64,000 bases of DNA from contig NZ_RPFW01000001.1 in NCBI RefSeq assembly GCF_007827045.1, positions 1,526,519 through 1,590,518 on the forward strand, written 5' to 3'. The DNA comes from Trebonia kvetii (GTDB lineage: Bacteria > Actinomycetota > Actinomycetes > Streptosporangiales > Streptosporangiaceae). The notes under the pieces were generated by a model. That model saw only the letters and a program-made list of their open reading frames with translations, was not told the DNA's origin and searched no databases. A program made the translations under genes and the position numbers. Below, in pieces: positions 56,294 through 64,000 of this stretch (the stretch's first letter is position 1; every line of letters starts with the position of its first letter).

Positions 56294-57247
56294 ATGCGGA
56301 TAACCGTGCTTGCCGGCGGCATCGGCGCCGCGCGCTTCCTGCGCGGCCTGCTCGCGGCCGCCCCCGAGGCAACGATCACCGTCATCGGCAACACCGCCGA
56401 CGACATCACCCTGTCCGGCCTGCGCGTCTGCCCCGACCTGGACTCCGTGATGTACACGCTCGGCGGCGGCAGCAACGAGGAGCAGGGCTGGGGCCGGGCA
56501 GGCGAGAGCTTCCGCATCAGGGACGAGCTCGCCGCCTACGGCGCGGGACCGTCCTGGTTCGCGCTCGGTGACCTGGACTTCGCCACGCACATCCTGCGCA
56601 GCCAGCTGCTCGCTGAAGGCCGGCCGCTGTCGGAGGTGACCCGCATCCTGTGCGACCGCTGGCAGCCGGGCATCCGGCTGCTTCCGATGTCCGACGACCG
56701 GGTCGAGACGCAGGTCAAGATCGATTCCGGGCTGATTCACTTCCAGGAGTGGTGGGTCAGGCTGCACGCGGCCGTCCCCGCGGAGGCGATCATCCCGGTC
56801 GGCGCCGACGCCGCCGCGCCCGGGCCAGGCGTGCTCGAGGCGATCGCGGAGGCGGACTTCGTGCTGTTCCCGCCGTCCAACCCGGTGGTCTCCATCGGCC
56901 CGATCCTCGCCGTGCCCGGCATCAGGGCCGCGGTCGAGGCGAAGACCGTGGTGGGCGTGTCCGGGATCATCGGCGGCGCGCCGGTCCGCGGCATGGCCGA
57001 CGCCTGCCTGACCGCCATCGGCGTGGAGACCACCGCCGCCGCGGTCGCAGCTCATTACGGTGCGGGGCTCATCGACGGCTGGCTGATCGACGAGCAGGAC
57101 AAGGCCGCCGTGGAAAAGGCGCTTGACGACGACCCGGCGCTGTTCGGCATCGCGGTCCGCGCGCTGCCGCTTTACATGCGCGACGTGCCGTCCTCCGCCG
57201 CGATCGCCCAGGCGGCCATCGACCTAGCGAAGGAACTGACCCCATGA
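56294..57247 (+). CDS. fbiA: F420 biosynthesis transferase FbiA (CofD)
   Basis: 317 residues. Transfers the (phospho)enolpyruvyl/lactyl moiety from its guanylyl carrier to the deazaflavin Fo. [19 protein letters not shown] at the start, [50 protein letters not shown] and [14 protein letters not shown] are all family blocks. The ATG at 56294 gives the canonical N-terminus. Its stop overlaps the fbiB start (ATGA). Supports F420 production in this organism. Confidence 0.96.
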   Translation: MRITVLAGGIGAARFLRGLLAAAPEATITVIGNTADDITLSGLRVCPDLDSVMYTLGGGSNEEQGWGRAGESFRIRDELAAYGAGPSWFALGDLDFATHILRSQLLAEGRPLSEVTRILCDRWQPGIRLLPMSDDRVETQVKIDSGLIHFQEWWVRLHAAVPAEAIIPVGADAAAPGPGVLEAIAEADFVLFPPSNPVVSIGPILAVPGIRAAVEAKTVVGVSGIIGGAPVRGMADACLTAIGVETTAAAVAAHYGAGLIDGWLIDEQDKAAVEKALDDDPALFGIAVRALPLYMRDVPSSAAIAQAAIDLAKELTP

Positions 57248-58596
57248 CCAAGGCGCCTGCGCAAGGATCGCAGTCGGGTCCGCTGCCGCGCGGCGGCGCA
57301 CCGGACGCGGTGCAGATACTCGGCGTACCCGGGATGCCGGAGATCGCGGCCGGGGCCGACCTGGCGGGCCTGATCGCCCGCGCGGCGGCTGCCGCCGGCG
57401 GCCCCGGGCTGCTCGACGGCGACATCCTCGTGGTCACCTCGAAGGTGGTCAGCAAGGCGGAGGGCAGGGTCGCCGCGATGAGCCGCGATGAGGCGATCGC
57501 GGCCGAGACCGTGCGCGTGGTGGCCAGGCGCGGACCGACGACGATCGCGCAGACCAGGCACGGGTTCGTGATGGCCGCGGCCGGCGTGGACGAGTCCAAC
57601 ACCGCGCCAGGCACTGTGGTGCTGCTGCCCGAGGATCCCGACGAGTCGGCGCGGCGGCTGCGCAAGGCGCTGCGCGCCCGGCCAGGGGTGAACGTGGGCG
57701 TGGTCGTCACGGACACCTTCGGCAGGCCGTGGCGGGCCGGGCAGACCGACACGGCGATCGGCGCGGCGGGCGTGCTGCCGATCCGCGATCACCGGGGCGA
57801 GGCGGACGCGTGGGGCAACACACTCGATGTCACGATGGCCGCGGTCGCCGATGAGATCGCGGCCGCGGGAGACCTGGTCAAGGGCAAGTCGCTGCAGGTG
57901 CCCGTCGCGATCGTGCGCGGGCTTAGCGCGCTCGTCACTGACGCCGACGGGCCCGGGGCACGGGCGCTTGTCCGGCCCTCGGCCGAGGACATGTTCCGGC
58001 TCGGCGCGGCCGACGTGCTGCCCGCCAGGCGGACCGTCCGGGCCTTTACCGGGCAGCCGGTCGACCTCGCCGCCGTCAACCGGGCGATCGCCGCCGCGGT
58101 GACCGCTCCGGCGCCGCACCACAGCCAGCCATGGCGGTTCGTGATCGTGTCCTCGCTGACCGCCCGGCTCGCTCTGCTCGACGCGATGCAGGACGCCTGG
58201 GTCGCCGACCTGCGCGGCGACGGGTTCACCGAGGAGCAGATCGCCCGCAGGCTACGGCGCGGCGAGCCGCTGCGGCACGCGCCGCTGATCGTGGTTCCGT
58301 GCCTTGAGCTGTCGGCCATGAACGCCTACCCGGACGACCGCAGGACCCGGGCGGAGCGCGACATGTTCGTCGTATCGACAGGCGCGGCGGTGCAGAACCT
58401 GCTCGTCGCCCTGGCGGTGGAGAACCTCGGCTCCGCGTGGATCTCCTCGACCCTGTTCTGCCAGGACGTCGCGGCCGGCGCGCTGCGGCTGCCCGACGGC
58501 TGGCTGCCCATGGGGGCGGTCGCCGTCGGTCACCCGGCGGCGCCCGCGCCCGCGCGGCCGCCGCGCGACCCGGCCGCCTTCACCCTGATCCGATAG
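57244..58596 (+). CDS. fbiB: F420 gamma-glutamyl ligase / FMN reductase FbiB
   Basis: 450 residues. N-terminal CofE-like ligase (about 20-245) with [39 protein letters not shown] and an intact metal site. C-terminal nitroreductase-like domain (about 260-450) with [23 protein letters not shown] and an [12 protein letters not shown] stretch. It adds the glutamate tail and reduces dehydro-F420. Starts in the ATGA overlap with fbiA. Fused form typical of actinobacteria. Confidence 0.96.
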   Translation: MTKAPAQGSQSGPLPRGGAPDAVQILGVPGMPEIAAGADLAGLIARAAAAAGGPGLLDGDILVVTSKVVSKAEGRVAAMSRDEAIAAETVRVVARRGPTTIAQTRHGFVMAAAGVDESNTAPGTVVLLPEDPDESARRLRKALRARPGVNVGVVVTDTFGRPWRAGQTDTAIGAAGVLPIRDHRGEADAWGNTLDVTMAAVADEIAAAGDLVKGKSLQVPVAIVRGLSALVTDADGPGARALVRPSAEDMFRLGAADVLPARRTVRAFTGQPVDLAAVNRAIAAAVTAPAPHHSQPWRFVIVSSLTARLALLDAMQDAWVADLRGDGFTEEQIARRLRRGEPLRHAPLIVVPCLELSAMNAYPDDRRTRAERDMFVVSTGAAVQNLLVALAVENLGSAWISSTLFCQDVAAGALRLPDGWLPMGAVAVGHPAAPAPARPPRDPAAFTLIR

Positions 58597-58603
58597 GGCC
58601 GGG

Positions 58604-58648
58604 TCAGCCTTAGCCGGGCCAGCTTGAGCCGGGCAAGCTTGAGCCGCG
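58604..58648. repeat. Three 15-bp tandem repeats after fbiB
   Basis: Units at 58604-58618, 58619-58633 and 58634-58648, each a variant of cagcttgagccgggc. The core ttagccgggc also occurs at about 10458 in the ftsE upstream region. Not obviously a terminator. The remaining gap to 58749 shows nothing else. Confidence 0.7.
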
Positions 58649-58749
58649 ATCGTGCCGGCCGGCCCGTCGATCACGGCAGGGAAGCTAGCACGGTGAAAGG
58701 CCGCATAACTGCCCGTATGTGAAACGTGCACGTCAACCGTGCACGACCG

Positions 58750-59193
58750 TCAGCCGGGCTCCATGCCGTAGCGAGCCATCAGGGCGCGCTCCTCCTCCGG
58801 GGCCGGCGGTTCCGGCCTCGACCACAACGCCTCGAGCTCGGCGAAGTAGGCGTCCATGGCCGGGGCGTGCATGACGAGCAGCCGTGCGGGCTCGTCGCCG
58901 TCGTTGCCGAACGTGTGCGACGCACCGCGCGGCACCAGGAGGAAGTCGTCGCGGCTACCCCGCTGTTCCGCGCCGTCGAGCACGAACGTGATCGTCCCGT
59001 CGAGCACCCAGAATGCCTCGGAGCAGTTCACATGCCGGTGCGGCAACGGGCGGCGGCCGCGAGGGGGCACGGTCCGCTCCATCAAGGAGAAATCCCCGCC
59101 GGTCTGCACGGCGATCGCCTTGAACGCCATTACGCTTCCCCGCGCGGAGACGACCTTGCCCTTTCCCGGCGGAACGATCTGCGACTCCGTCAC
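58750..59193 (-). CDS. Cupin-domain protein
   Basis: 147 residues, single small beta-barrel. Motif 1 reads PLPHRHVNCSEAFWVLDG with the H-x-H and Glu metal ligands; motif 2 reads VPRGASHTFGNDGD with His. FVLDG and LLVMHAPAMDAYF follow, as in quercetinase-like or storage-type single cupins. The GTG at 59193 is preferred because GGGGAG lies 13 bases upstream and the start falls just after the stop of the preceding gene. The substrate is unknown. Confidence 0.82.
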   Translation of the reverse strand: MTESQIVPPGKGKVVSARGSVMAFKAIAVQTGGDFSLMERTVPPRGRRPLPHRHVNCSEAFWVLDGTITFVLDGAEQRGSRDDFLLVPRGASHTFGNDGDEPARLLVMHAPAMDAYFAELEALWSRPEPPAPEEERALMARYGMEPG

Positions 59194-59203
59194 GACAGCC
59201 TGT

Positions 59204-59479
59204 CTACTCTCCCCGTTGAATGGGAGCAATGTGATAGTCGGCATGCCCGGCCGGGCGGCGCCGGCCGGCCAGCACGAGCAGCAGGCCGGCCACGAGGAGC
59301 ACGGCGCCCGCGGCGAACCAGAGCAACGAGGGTGTGGTCGAGCACGAGGCCGGCTTGCCGAGATCGAGGTTGATGCTGTTGGCCCTGGCGCACGCGCTGG
59401 CGGCCGGCTCCCGCAGGTACCCGGACCAGACAACGACGGGTCCCGCGATCATCAACAGAATCCCGGATACAAGACGCAT
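59204..59479 (-). CDS. Small two-helix membrane protein
   Basis: 91 residues. Two membrane helices (about 3-18 and 47-66) with an exported loop between them containing two Cys (SACARANSINLDLGKPASCS) that could pair. The C-terminal cytoplasmic part is short and basic. The ATG at 59479 has GGGATGAAAG before it; the longer frame to 59749 crosses the inverted-repeat region. Directly upstream of, and overlapping the leader of, the cupin gene. No family recognised. Confidence 0.55.
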   Translation of the reverse strand: MRLVSGILLMIAGPVVVWSGYLREPAASACARANSINLDLGKPASCSTTPSLLWFAAGAVLLVAGLLLVLAGRRRPAGHADYHIAPIQRGE

Positions 59480-59916
59480 TCTTTCATCCCAATCTCTTGT
59501 CTTTCGCCGCACCGGGATGAATGGTCGCAGAAGTAATGCGCGTGCCGCGTCCTCAGCGGAGACAAGACTGGTAACTCTAAGTTTTCCGCGATTCGCGCAC
59601 GATAAGGTTTCGCCGACCGCATCGCTAGCACCGCAGGTCACATCCATCGGGCACAGGCGGAGATGATCACGGAAATTCGGATTATCACGGAAACTTTTCC
59701 CCCTGATCGGGGTTTTTGTTTCCGCCAGGATAAGAGTTTCCGTGATCACCGGCTCGTTAGCCGGATCCGCTTGGTTTTCGCGTCACCGGCTAACGAGCGA
59801 GGATGGGCAGGCCCTGTCGGACTAAGGTGCACACGCCGTTGCTCGCGATCGCCGCGGCGACCCGCTCAAGGCCGGACGCGGCCCCGTCCCGCGCCGCGAG
59901 CGGGACGGCGGGGATC
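59480..59916. repeat. Gene-free gap with a cluster of inverted repeats
   Basis: tgatcacggaaa (59664-59675) is inverted exactly at 59737-59748; its core atcacggaaa is repeated directly at 59684-59693. A CCCC-loop-GGGG-TTTTT hairpin lies at 59700-59717 on the plus strand. A second perfect 13-bp pair, gctcgttagccgg (59752-59764) and its inverse (59786-59798), follows. AT-richer than its surroundings. It may be an operator, a small transposon scar or a terminator cluster. Confidence 0.75.
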
Positions 59917-61440
59917 TTAGTGCCCCCCTCGGGAAAGGTGCTCGTACTGCCCCGGCACGAAGGTGGCGAGGCGGTCGCGGAAGGACGTCGCCGAGTCCGG
60001 CCACAGCAGCGTCACCCGGCCGGTGCGCTCGTCGCGGTACCAGCTGGTGCACCCGCCCTGTACCCAGACCGTGTCCTGGGCCATCGCGTCGATGTCGCGC
60101 ATGTAGGACTGCACCGCCTCGGCGGTGACATCGAGCGCGTCAGCGCCGCTGGCCGCGAGGTGATCGAGAGCGCGCAGGACGTAGCCGACCTGCGTTTCGA
60201 TCATGTAGATGGCCGAGTTGTGGCCGAGCGCCGCGTTCGGCCCGTCGAGCACGTACATATTCGGGAAGCCGTGCACGGTCGTGGAGGCGTGCGCGACCAT
60301 GCCGGTGCTCCACTCATCGGCAAGCAGCCGGTCGCGCCGCCCGCGGATGTGCCCGGCAATGTGCGGCCGGGCGACGTTGAAGCCGGTGGCGAGCACGAGC
60401 ACATCCAGCTCATAGGCGTTCCCGCTGGCCGCGATGGCTGTGCGGTTGCCGTGGCCGGCGCTTGCCCCGCTGCTGTCCGCGATCCGGATCAGCGGAGAGG
60501 ACTCCTGCCGGACATGGCCGAGCTGCAGAGCGGCGTAGTAGTCGTCGGAGAACAGGATCCGCTTGCAACCGATTTCGTAGCCCGGGGTCAGCAGGCGGCG
60601 CAGGCCCGCATCACCGACAGAGGCGGCGAGGTGGTCCAGGGCCCGCCGGCGTAGCAGGTCGATATCCGGGTGCCGCCGCTGCCGCGCCCCGATGCCACGT
60701 TCGGCCTCGGCGAAAAGCTCGTCGCGCAGGGCGGTGACCGTTCGCGGGTCAGCGGCGAAGCGCTCGATCTCCTCCCGGCTATATTCCCGGTCGCCGCGCG
60801 GCAGGATGTATGGGGCGGAACGCTGGAAGACCACGATCTCGCTCGCCTCCCCCGCTAGCCGGGGCAAGATCTGGATCGCCGAAGCGCCGGTGCCTACCAG
60901 GCCGACTCGCTTCCCGACAAGGGACACCTTTGCGTTCCAGCGGGCGGAGTGCCACCAGCGCCCGCCGAAGCCGTCCAGGTTCTTGATCAGGGGGATTTTC
61001 GGCTCGGTCAGCCGGCCCGTCGCGATGACCAGGCTGGCGGCCCAGAACTCACCCTGCGTCGTGCGGACGAGCCAGCGCCCGTCATCGTCGCTCCACTGAG
61101 CGTGCGACAGGGTGCAGTTCAGCCGCAGGTGGTCAAGGAGCCCCTCTTCGCGAACGCACGCGCGAAGGTACTCCTGGATCTCGCGCCCCTCGGCGAAGAC
61201 GCGGGACCAGCCGGGGTTCTGGCGGAAGGAGAACGAGTACAGGTGCGACGGGATATCGCAGGACACGCCGGGATAGCGGTTGTCCCGCCATGTTCCGCCG
61301 ACATCGTGCGCCTGCTCGATGATGACGAACGACTCCCGGCCACGCCGCGCGAGCTGGATCCCCATGCCGATCCCGGCGAAGCCCGCGCCCACGATCAGCA
61401 CGTCGACCGATTCGGCAGCCGGTGCGTCACGCACCGGCAT
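59917..61440 (-). CDS. Flavin-containing monooxygenase (Baeyer-Villiger type)
   Basis: 507 residues from ATG 61440. FAD-binding VGAGFAGIGMG (about 17-26), NADPH-binding VGLVGTGASA (about 179-188), and the Baeyer-Villiger fingerprint F-x-G-x3-H-x3-W at 158-168 (FGGRWWHSARW). GGTWRDNRYPGVSCDIPSHLY is the usual FAD block. Oxidises ketones or aldehydes, or N/S centres, with NADPH and O2. The start overlaps the CofH-like gene by 14 bases; an in-frame ATG at 61500 would overlap more. The overlap suggests a shared pathway with the CofG/CofH-like pair. Confidence 0.9.
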   Translation of the reverse strand: MPVRDAPAAESVDVLIVGAGFAGIGMGIQLARRGRESFVIIEQAHDVGGTWRDNRYPGVSCDIPSHLYSFSFRQNPGWSRVFAEGREIQEYLRACVREEGLLDHLRLNCTLSHAQWSDDDGRWLVRTTQGEFWAASLVIATGRLTEPKIPLIKNLDGFGGRWWHSARWNAKVSLVGKRVGLVGTGASAIQILPRLAGEASEIVVFQRSAPYILPRGDREYSREEIERFAADPRTVTALRDELFAEAERGIGARQRRHPDIDLLRRRALDHLAASVGDAGLRRLLTPGYEIGCKRILFSDDYYAALQLGHVRQESSPLIRIADSSGASAGHGNRTAIAASGNAYELDVLVLATGFNVARPHIAGHIRGRRDRLLADEWSTGMVAHASTTVHGFPNMYVLDGPNAALGHNSAIYMIETQVGYVLRALDHLAASGADALDVTAEAVQSYMRDIDAMAQDTVWVQGGCTSWYRDERTGRVTLLWPDSATSFRDRLATFVPGQYEHLSRGGH

Positions 61441-62524
61441 GGCCCCGGCCGTACCCTGTGGATCGCTGTCGCAGCGGGCGACCGAGATCTCGCGCGACAC
61501 GTTCGACGTCGCCGAGTGTCAGCACGAGGCCGGCCTCGGCTCCCGCGTCCGGCGCAAGACGGCCGTCGAGCAGCAGCCCGCCAAGATCGTTGGCACCACC
61601 GCGCAGCAACTCAGCCGACGCGTCGAGGCCGAACTTCGGCCAGGCGGCCTGGATGTTGCCGATCCGCCCGTGCAGCATCAGCCGTGCCACCGCGTGCAGG
61701 GCCCGCGACTGCCGCCACGACGGGCCCGGGAGATGCGCGCCAACCAGGCCGGGAGCGGTGGCCGCGGCAGCGGCGGGCACGAACGGCATCGCGATGAACT
61801 CGGTGAACCCTCCGGTTCGGTCCTGGATGTCCGCCAGCAGGCGCAGGTGCGCCACCTGCTGATCGGGGGTCTCAACGTGCCCGAAGATCATCGTGGAAGT
61901 GGAAGGGAGACCAGCCCGGTGAGCGGCCTCAATCACCTCGACCCAGCGGGACACCGGGAGGTCGGGACCACCCCGCATGCGCACCCGGACGTCGTCATCG
62001 AGGATGCGCGCGGCGGTACCTGGGACCGAACCCAGACCCGCCTGCCGCGCGGCGAGCAGGAACTTCTCAACTGGTATCCCGCGACGGTCAGCACCGTCGA
62101 GCAGCTCAGCGGGCCGGAACGCGTGCAGGTGAATCTCCGGCGCGGATGCCTTGACGGCGGCGATCAAGTCAAGATAGTCGTCGTTCGAGTCGCCAAGCGG
62201 CCCCTGCATGCAGATCTCGGTCGCGCCCAGTTCGCGCGCCTCGGCCACCAGGGCCGAAAGCCGCTCGCGTGACCCCTGGTCCGCCCCGGCTACCGCGGCC
62301 GTGTCAAGGTTCCGGTTCACGACATAGGTGAGCGCGCCGCCCACCGCCTGCTGACGTAGCGAGTCGGCGAGCCGGGCCAGTTCTTCCAGCTGCTCGCCCG
62401 CCGCGCCGAGCAGCACCGCATACCCCTCATCCGGCACGGATGCCGGGTTCGCGTCCGCTGCCTGCAGCCATTCACGCACCCGGCTGGGCGACGGAAGTCC
62501 TGTATCGGTCACGCCCTGGCTCAT
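61427..62524 (-). CDS. CofH-like protein lacking the radical-SAM cysteine motif
   Basis: 365 residues matching the CofH half of FbiC: TYVVNRN (66-72), ATEICMQG, HLHAFRPAELL, GLGSVPGTAARILDDDVR, STSTMIFGHVETP, GGFTEFIAMPFVP, LHGRIGNIQAAWPKFG and RGGANDLGG. CofH normally continues from VVNRN into NVCYVGCRFCAF with the CX3CX2C ligands. Here residues 73-90 read LDTAAVAGADQGSRERLS, and the only Cys in the protein is C105. It therefore cannot hold a SAM-type [4Fe-4S] cluster. The ATG is 4 bases after the cofG stop. Inactive relic or new function: open. Confidence 0.9.
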   Translation of the reverse strand: MSQGVTDTGLPSPSRVREWLQAADANPASVPDEGYAVLLGAAGEQLEELARLADSLRQQAVGGALTYVVNRNLDTAAVAGADQGSRERLSALVAEARELGATEICMQGPLGDSNDDYLDLIAAVKASAPEIHLHAFRPAELLDGADRRGIPVEKFLLAARQAGLGSVPGTAARILDDDVRVRMRGGPDLPVSRWVEVIEAAHRAGLPSTSTMIFGHVETPDQQVAHLRLLADIQDRTGGFTEFIAMPFVPAAAAATAPGLVGAHLPGPSWRQSRALHAVARLMLHGRIGNIQAAWPKFGLDASAELLRGGANDLGGLLLDGRLAPDAGAEAGLVLTLGDVERVARDLGRPLRQRSTGYGRGHAGA

Positions 62525-62528
62525 CGAT

Positions 62529-63836
62529 TCAGCATAAGCGGGCGGGAAACTGCCCGCCGCTGGCCGCGGCGCCGGCAGGCTCCTGCCAGGGCCTGCCCCG
62601 CAGCACGGCGGACTCATCGGCCAGGCCGGTCACCGGGTCGGCGAGCGCCGCGACGTGGGCCGAGACCTGCGGGTGGAGCCATGGCTCGCGCAGGTAGGGC
62701 GGGTACACCGTGAGCCGCTCCCGGAGCGTGAAGCCTGCCGCCGCGGTGAGTTCGGCAAGCGTGTCCAGCTGCGGCCAGGGGCGTTCCGGGTTCACATGGT
62801 CCGGGGTGAGAGGGGAGACACCGCCCCAGTCGTCGATGCCCGCCTCGAGAATGAGCCGGTGCTCGTGGCCCACGAGGTTCGGCGGCGCCTGGATACGCGC
62901 CTCGGGCCCGAGGACCAGCCGGGTAACGGCGATGGTCGCGGCCAGGTCGGTGAGTTCCGCGTCGGGCGTGCTGCGCATCTTCGTGTCTGGCTTGGCGCGG
63001 AAGTTCTGGACGATGACTTCCTGGATCCCGCCGTACTCGCGGGCCACCGCCTGCAGCGCGAAGATCGCATCCACGCGCTCGGCCGGGGTTTCGCCAATCC
63101 CGATGAGGATTCCAGTGGTGAACGCCACGTTGCTGCGGCCGGCGTCCCGAAGGACGCGCAGCCGGACCGCCGGGTCCTTGTCGGGCGAGCCAAAGTGCGG
63201 TGCGCCCTTCTCTGTGAACAGGCGCTCGGCCGTGGTTTCCAGCATCATCCCCATGGACGGTGCGACCGGCTTCAGCCGCTGAAAGTCCTCCCAGCTGAGC
63301 ACGCCGGGGTTGAGGTGCGGCAGCAGGCCCGTCTCCTCGAGGACGCGGATCGCCATTTCCCTGACGTAGGAGAGCGTGTCGTCGTAGCCGTGCGCGTCAA
63401 GCCACTGCCTGGCCTGCTTCCAGCGGGCCTCCGGGCGGTCTCCCAGGGTGAAGAGCGCCTCCTTGCAGCCGAGGGCAGCGCCCTGCCTGGCGATCTGGAG
63501 GACCTCGTCCGGGCTGAGGAAGAGGCTGTCGAGCTTGCCGGGCACGGTCGCGAACGTGCAGTAGCCGCAGCGGTCCCGGCACAGCCGGGTCAGCGGGATG
63601 AACACCTTCTTGGAGTAGGTGATGACACCCGGCCGGCCGGCCGCTTCGAGTCCCGCGTCGCGCGTGCGTGCCGCGTAGCCGAGCAGCACCCGCAGGTCGT
63701 CGCCTCTCGCGTGGAGCAGGATCGTCGACTCAGATTGGTCAAGCGACTTGCCGTCGCGTGCCCGGGCCAGCGCTCGGCGCGTGGCAGCCTCGCTGACACC
63801 GTTGCTTTCACCCGGATCGATGCTCGAAGCGCTCAT
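62529..63836 (-). CDS. cofG: Fo synthase subunit CofG (FbiC N-terminal half)
   Basis: 435 residues. Radical-SAM enzyme that performs the second half of deazaflavin (Fo) ring formation. Cluster motif C86-x3-C90-x2-C93 in [13 protein letters not shown] is intact. Other blocks: [76 protein letters not shown]. The C-terminal [16 protein letters not shown] is the start of the linker that joins CofG to CofH in fused FbiC, so this gene looks like a split FbiC. ATG at 63836, or the in-frame ATG at 63848. Confidence 0.95.
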   Translation of the reverse strand: MSASSIDPGESNGVSEAATRRALARARDGKSLDQSESTILLHARGDDLRVLLGYAARTRDAGLEAAGRPGVITYSKKVFIPLTRLCRDRCGYCTFATVPGKLDSLFLSPDEVLQIARQGAALGCKEALFTLGDRPEARWKQARQWLDAHGYDDTLSYVREMAIRVLEETGLLPHLNPGVLSWEDFQRLKPVAPSMGMMLETTAERLFTEKGAPHFGSPDKDPAVRLRVLRDAGRSNVAFTTGILIGIGETPAERVDAIFALQAVAREYGGIQEVIVQNFRAKPDTKMRSTPDAELTDLAATIAVTRLVLGPEARIQAPPNLVGHEHRLILEAGIDDWGGVSPLTPDHVNPERPWPQLDTLAELTAAAGFTLRERLTVYPPYLREPWLHPQVSAHVAALADPVTGLADESAVLRGRPWQEPAGAAASGGQFPARLC

Positions 63837-63925
63837 ATGTTGAACCATAAGGCACACGTAATGCCGATTAGAAACTAGCCAAGGCCAGCGTTCCGGTGGC
63901 ACGGCGACGGGCGCGTGCCGCCCCG

Positions 63926-64000
63926 CTAGAAGTTGCGGTAGTCGCGGACGGACATCCGCGGGCCGCGGCGCTGCGGGCCGCCCGCGCCGTACCTGGCGAT
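63926..64000 (-). CDS. C-terminal end of an unidentified protein
   Basis: The last 24 codons of a minus-strand gene that enters from the window edge, ending [12 protein letters not shown] and TAG at 63926-63928. Short, basic and Gly/Pro-rich; no family recognised. It lies about 80 bases upstream of cofG and could be in the same operon. Confidence 0.45.
   Translation of the reverse strand: MARYGAGGPQRRGPRMSVRDYRNF

Overview
The window is one stretch of a high-GC, filamentous-type actinomycete chromosome. The evidence is the SecA1, hpf, lpqB-mtrB-mtrA, ahcY, manB, whiB, fbiA-fbiB gene order (known from mycobacteria and Streptomyces), a 180-kDa class NAD-glutamate dehydrogenase, WhiB, many GTG starts, and coenzyme F420 genes. 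A Streptosporangiales-like host is my guess, not a demonstrated assignment. I found no rRNA, tRNA, CRISPR array, intact transposase or phage module.

Layout. 0-2.3 kb: the tail of an unidentified gene, a CE7-type deacetylase, an FAH-family hydrolase and a DUF2630 protein. 2.3-8.1 kb: an MFS transporter carrying an in-frame repeat insert, a perfect 48-nt hairpin, and citramalate synthase (cimA) behind a leader with an Ile-Ile-Ile peptide and a terminator hairpin. It ends with a penicillin-binding-protein homologue whose three catalytic motifs are all altered. 8.1-12 kb: smpB, ftsX, ftsE, a small zinc-ribbon membrane protein and prfB. 12-22.8 kb: catabolic enzymes (NAD-GDH, acetoacetyl-CoA synthetase, P5C dehydrogenase), a HAD-like protein and a Vsr-type endonuclease. 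22.9-35.2 kb: Rv3235-family protein, secA, a YcaQ-like glycosylase, a LuxR response regulator, hpf, and lpqB-mtrB-mtrA.

35.2-46.8 kb is more fluid. It holds ung, a GT87-like membrane protein, a frameshifted and truncated LuxR/AAA regulator, two adjacent adenosylhomocysteinase-family genes (one canonical, one with altered active-site residues), a MerR regulator, a CDF transporter and a SIS-domain isomerase. Two families of short hairpin repeats recur in this part and elsewhere. 46.8-58.6 kb: manB, DUF3499, a zincin-like protein, DUF5719, a very large glycosyltransferase with tandem repeats, whiB, fbiA and fbiB. 58.7-64 kb: a cupin, a small membrane protein, a cluster of inverted repeats, then a minus-strand operon of cofG, a CofH-like gene and a flavin monooxygenase.

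Strongest leads: (1) the CofH-like protein directly after an intact CofG has lost the whole radical-SAM CX3CX2C segment while the rest of the fold is recognisable, so an FbiC-derived pair has been split and one half disarmed; (2) a complete attenuator for cimA; (3) the catalytically dead PBP homologue; (4) the divergent SAH hydrolase paralogue beside the canonical enzyme; (5) a release factor 2 with SKY in place of the SPF recognition tripeptide. Motif comparisons here are from memory of the families; no alignment was run.
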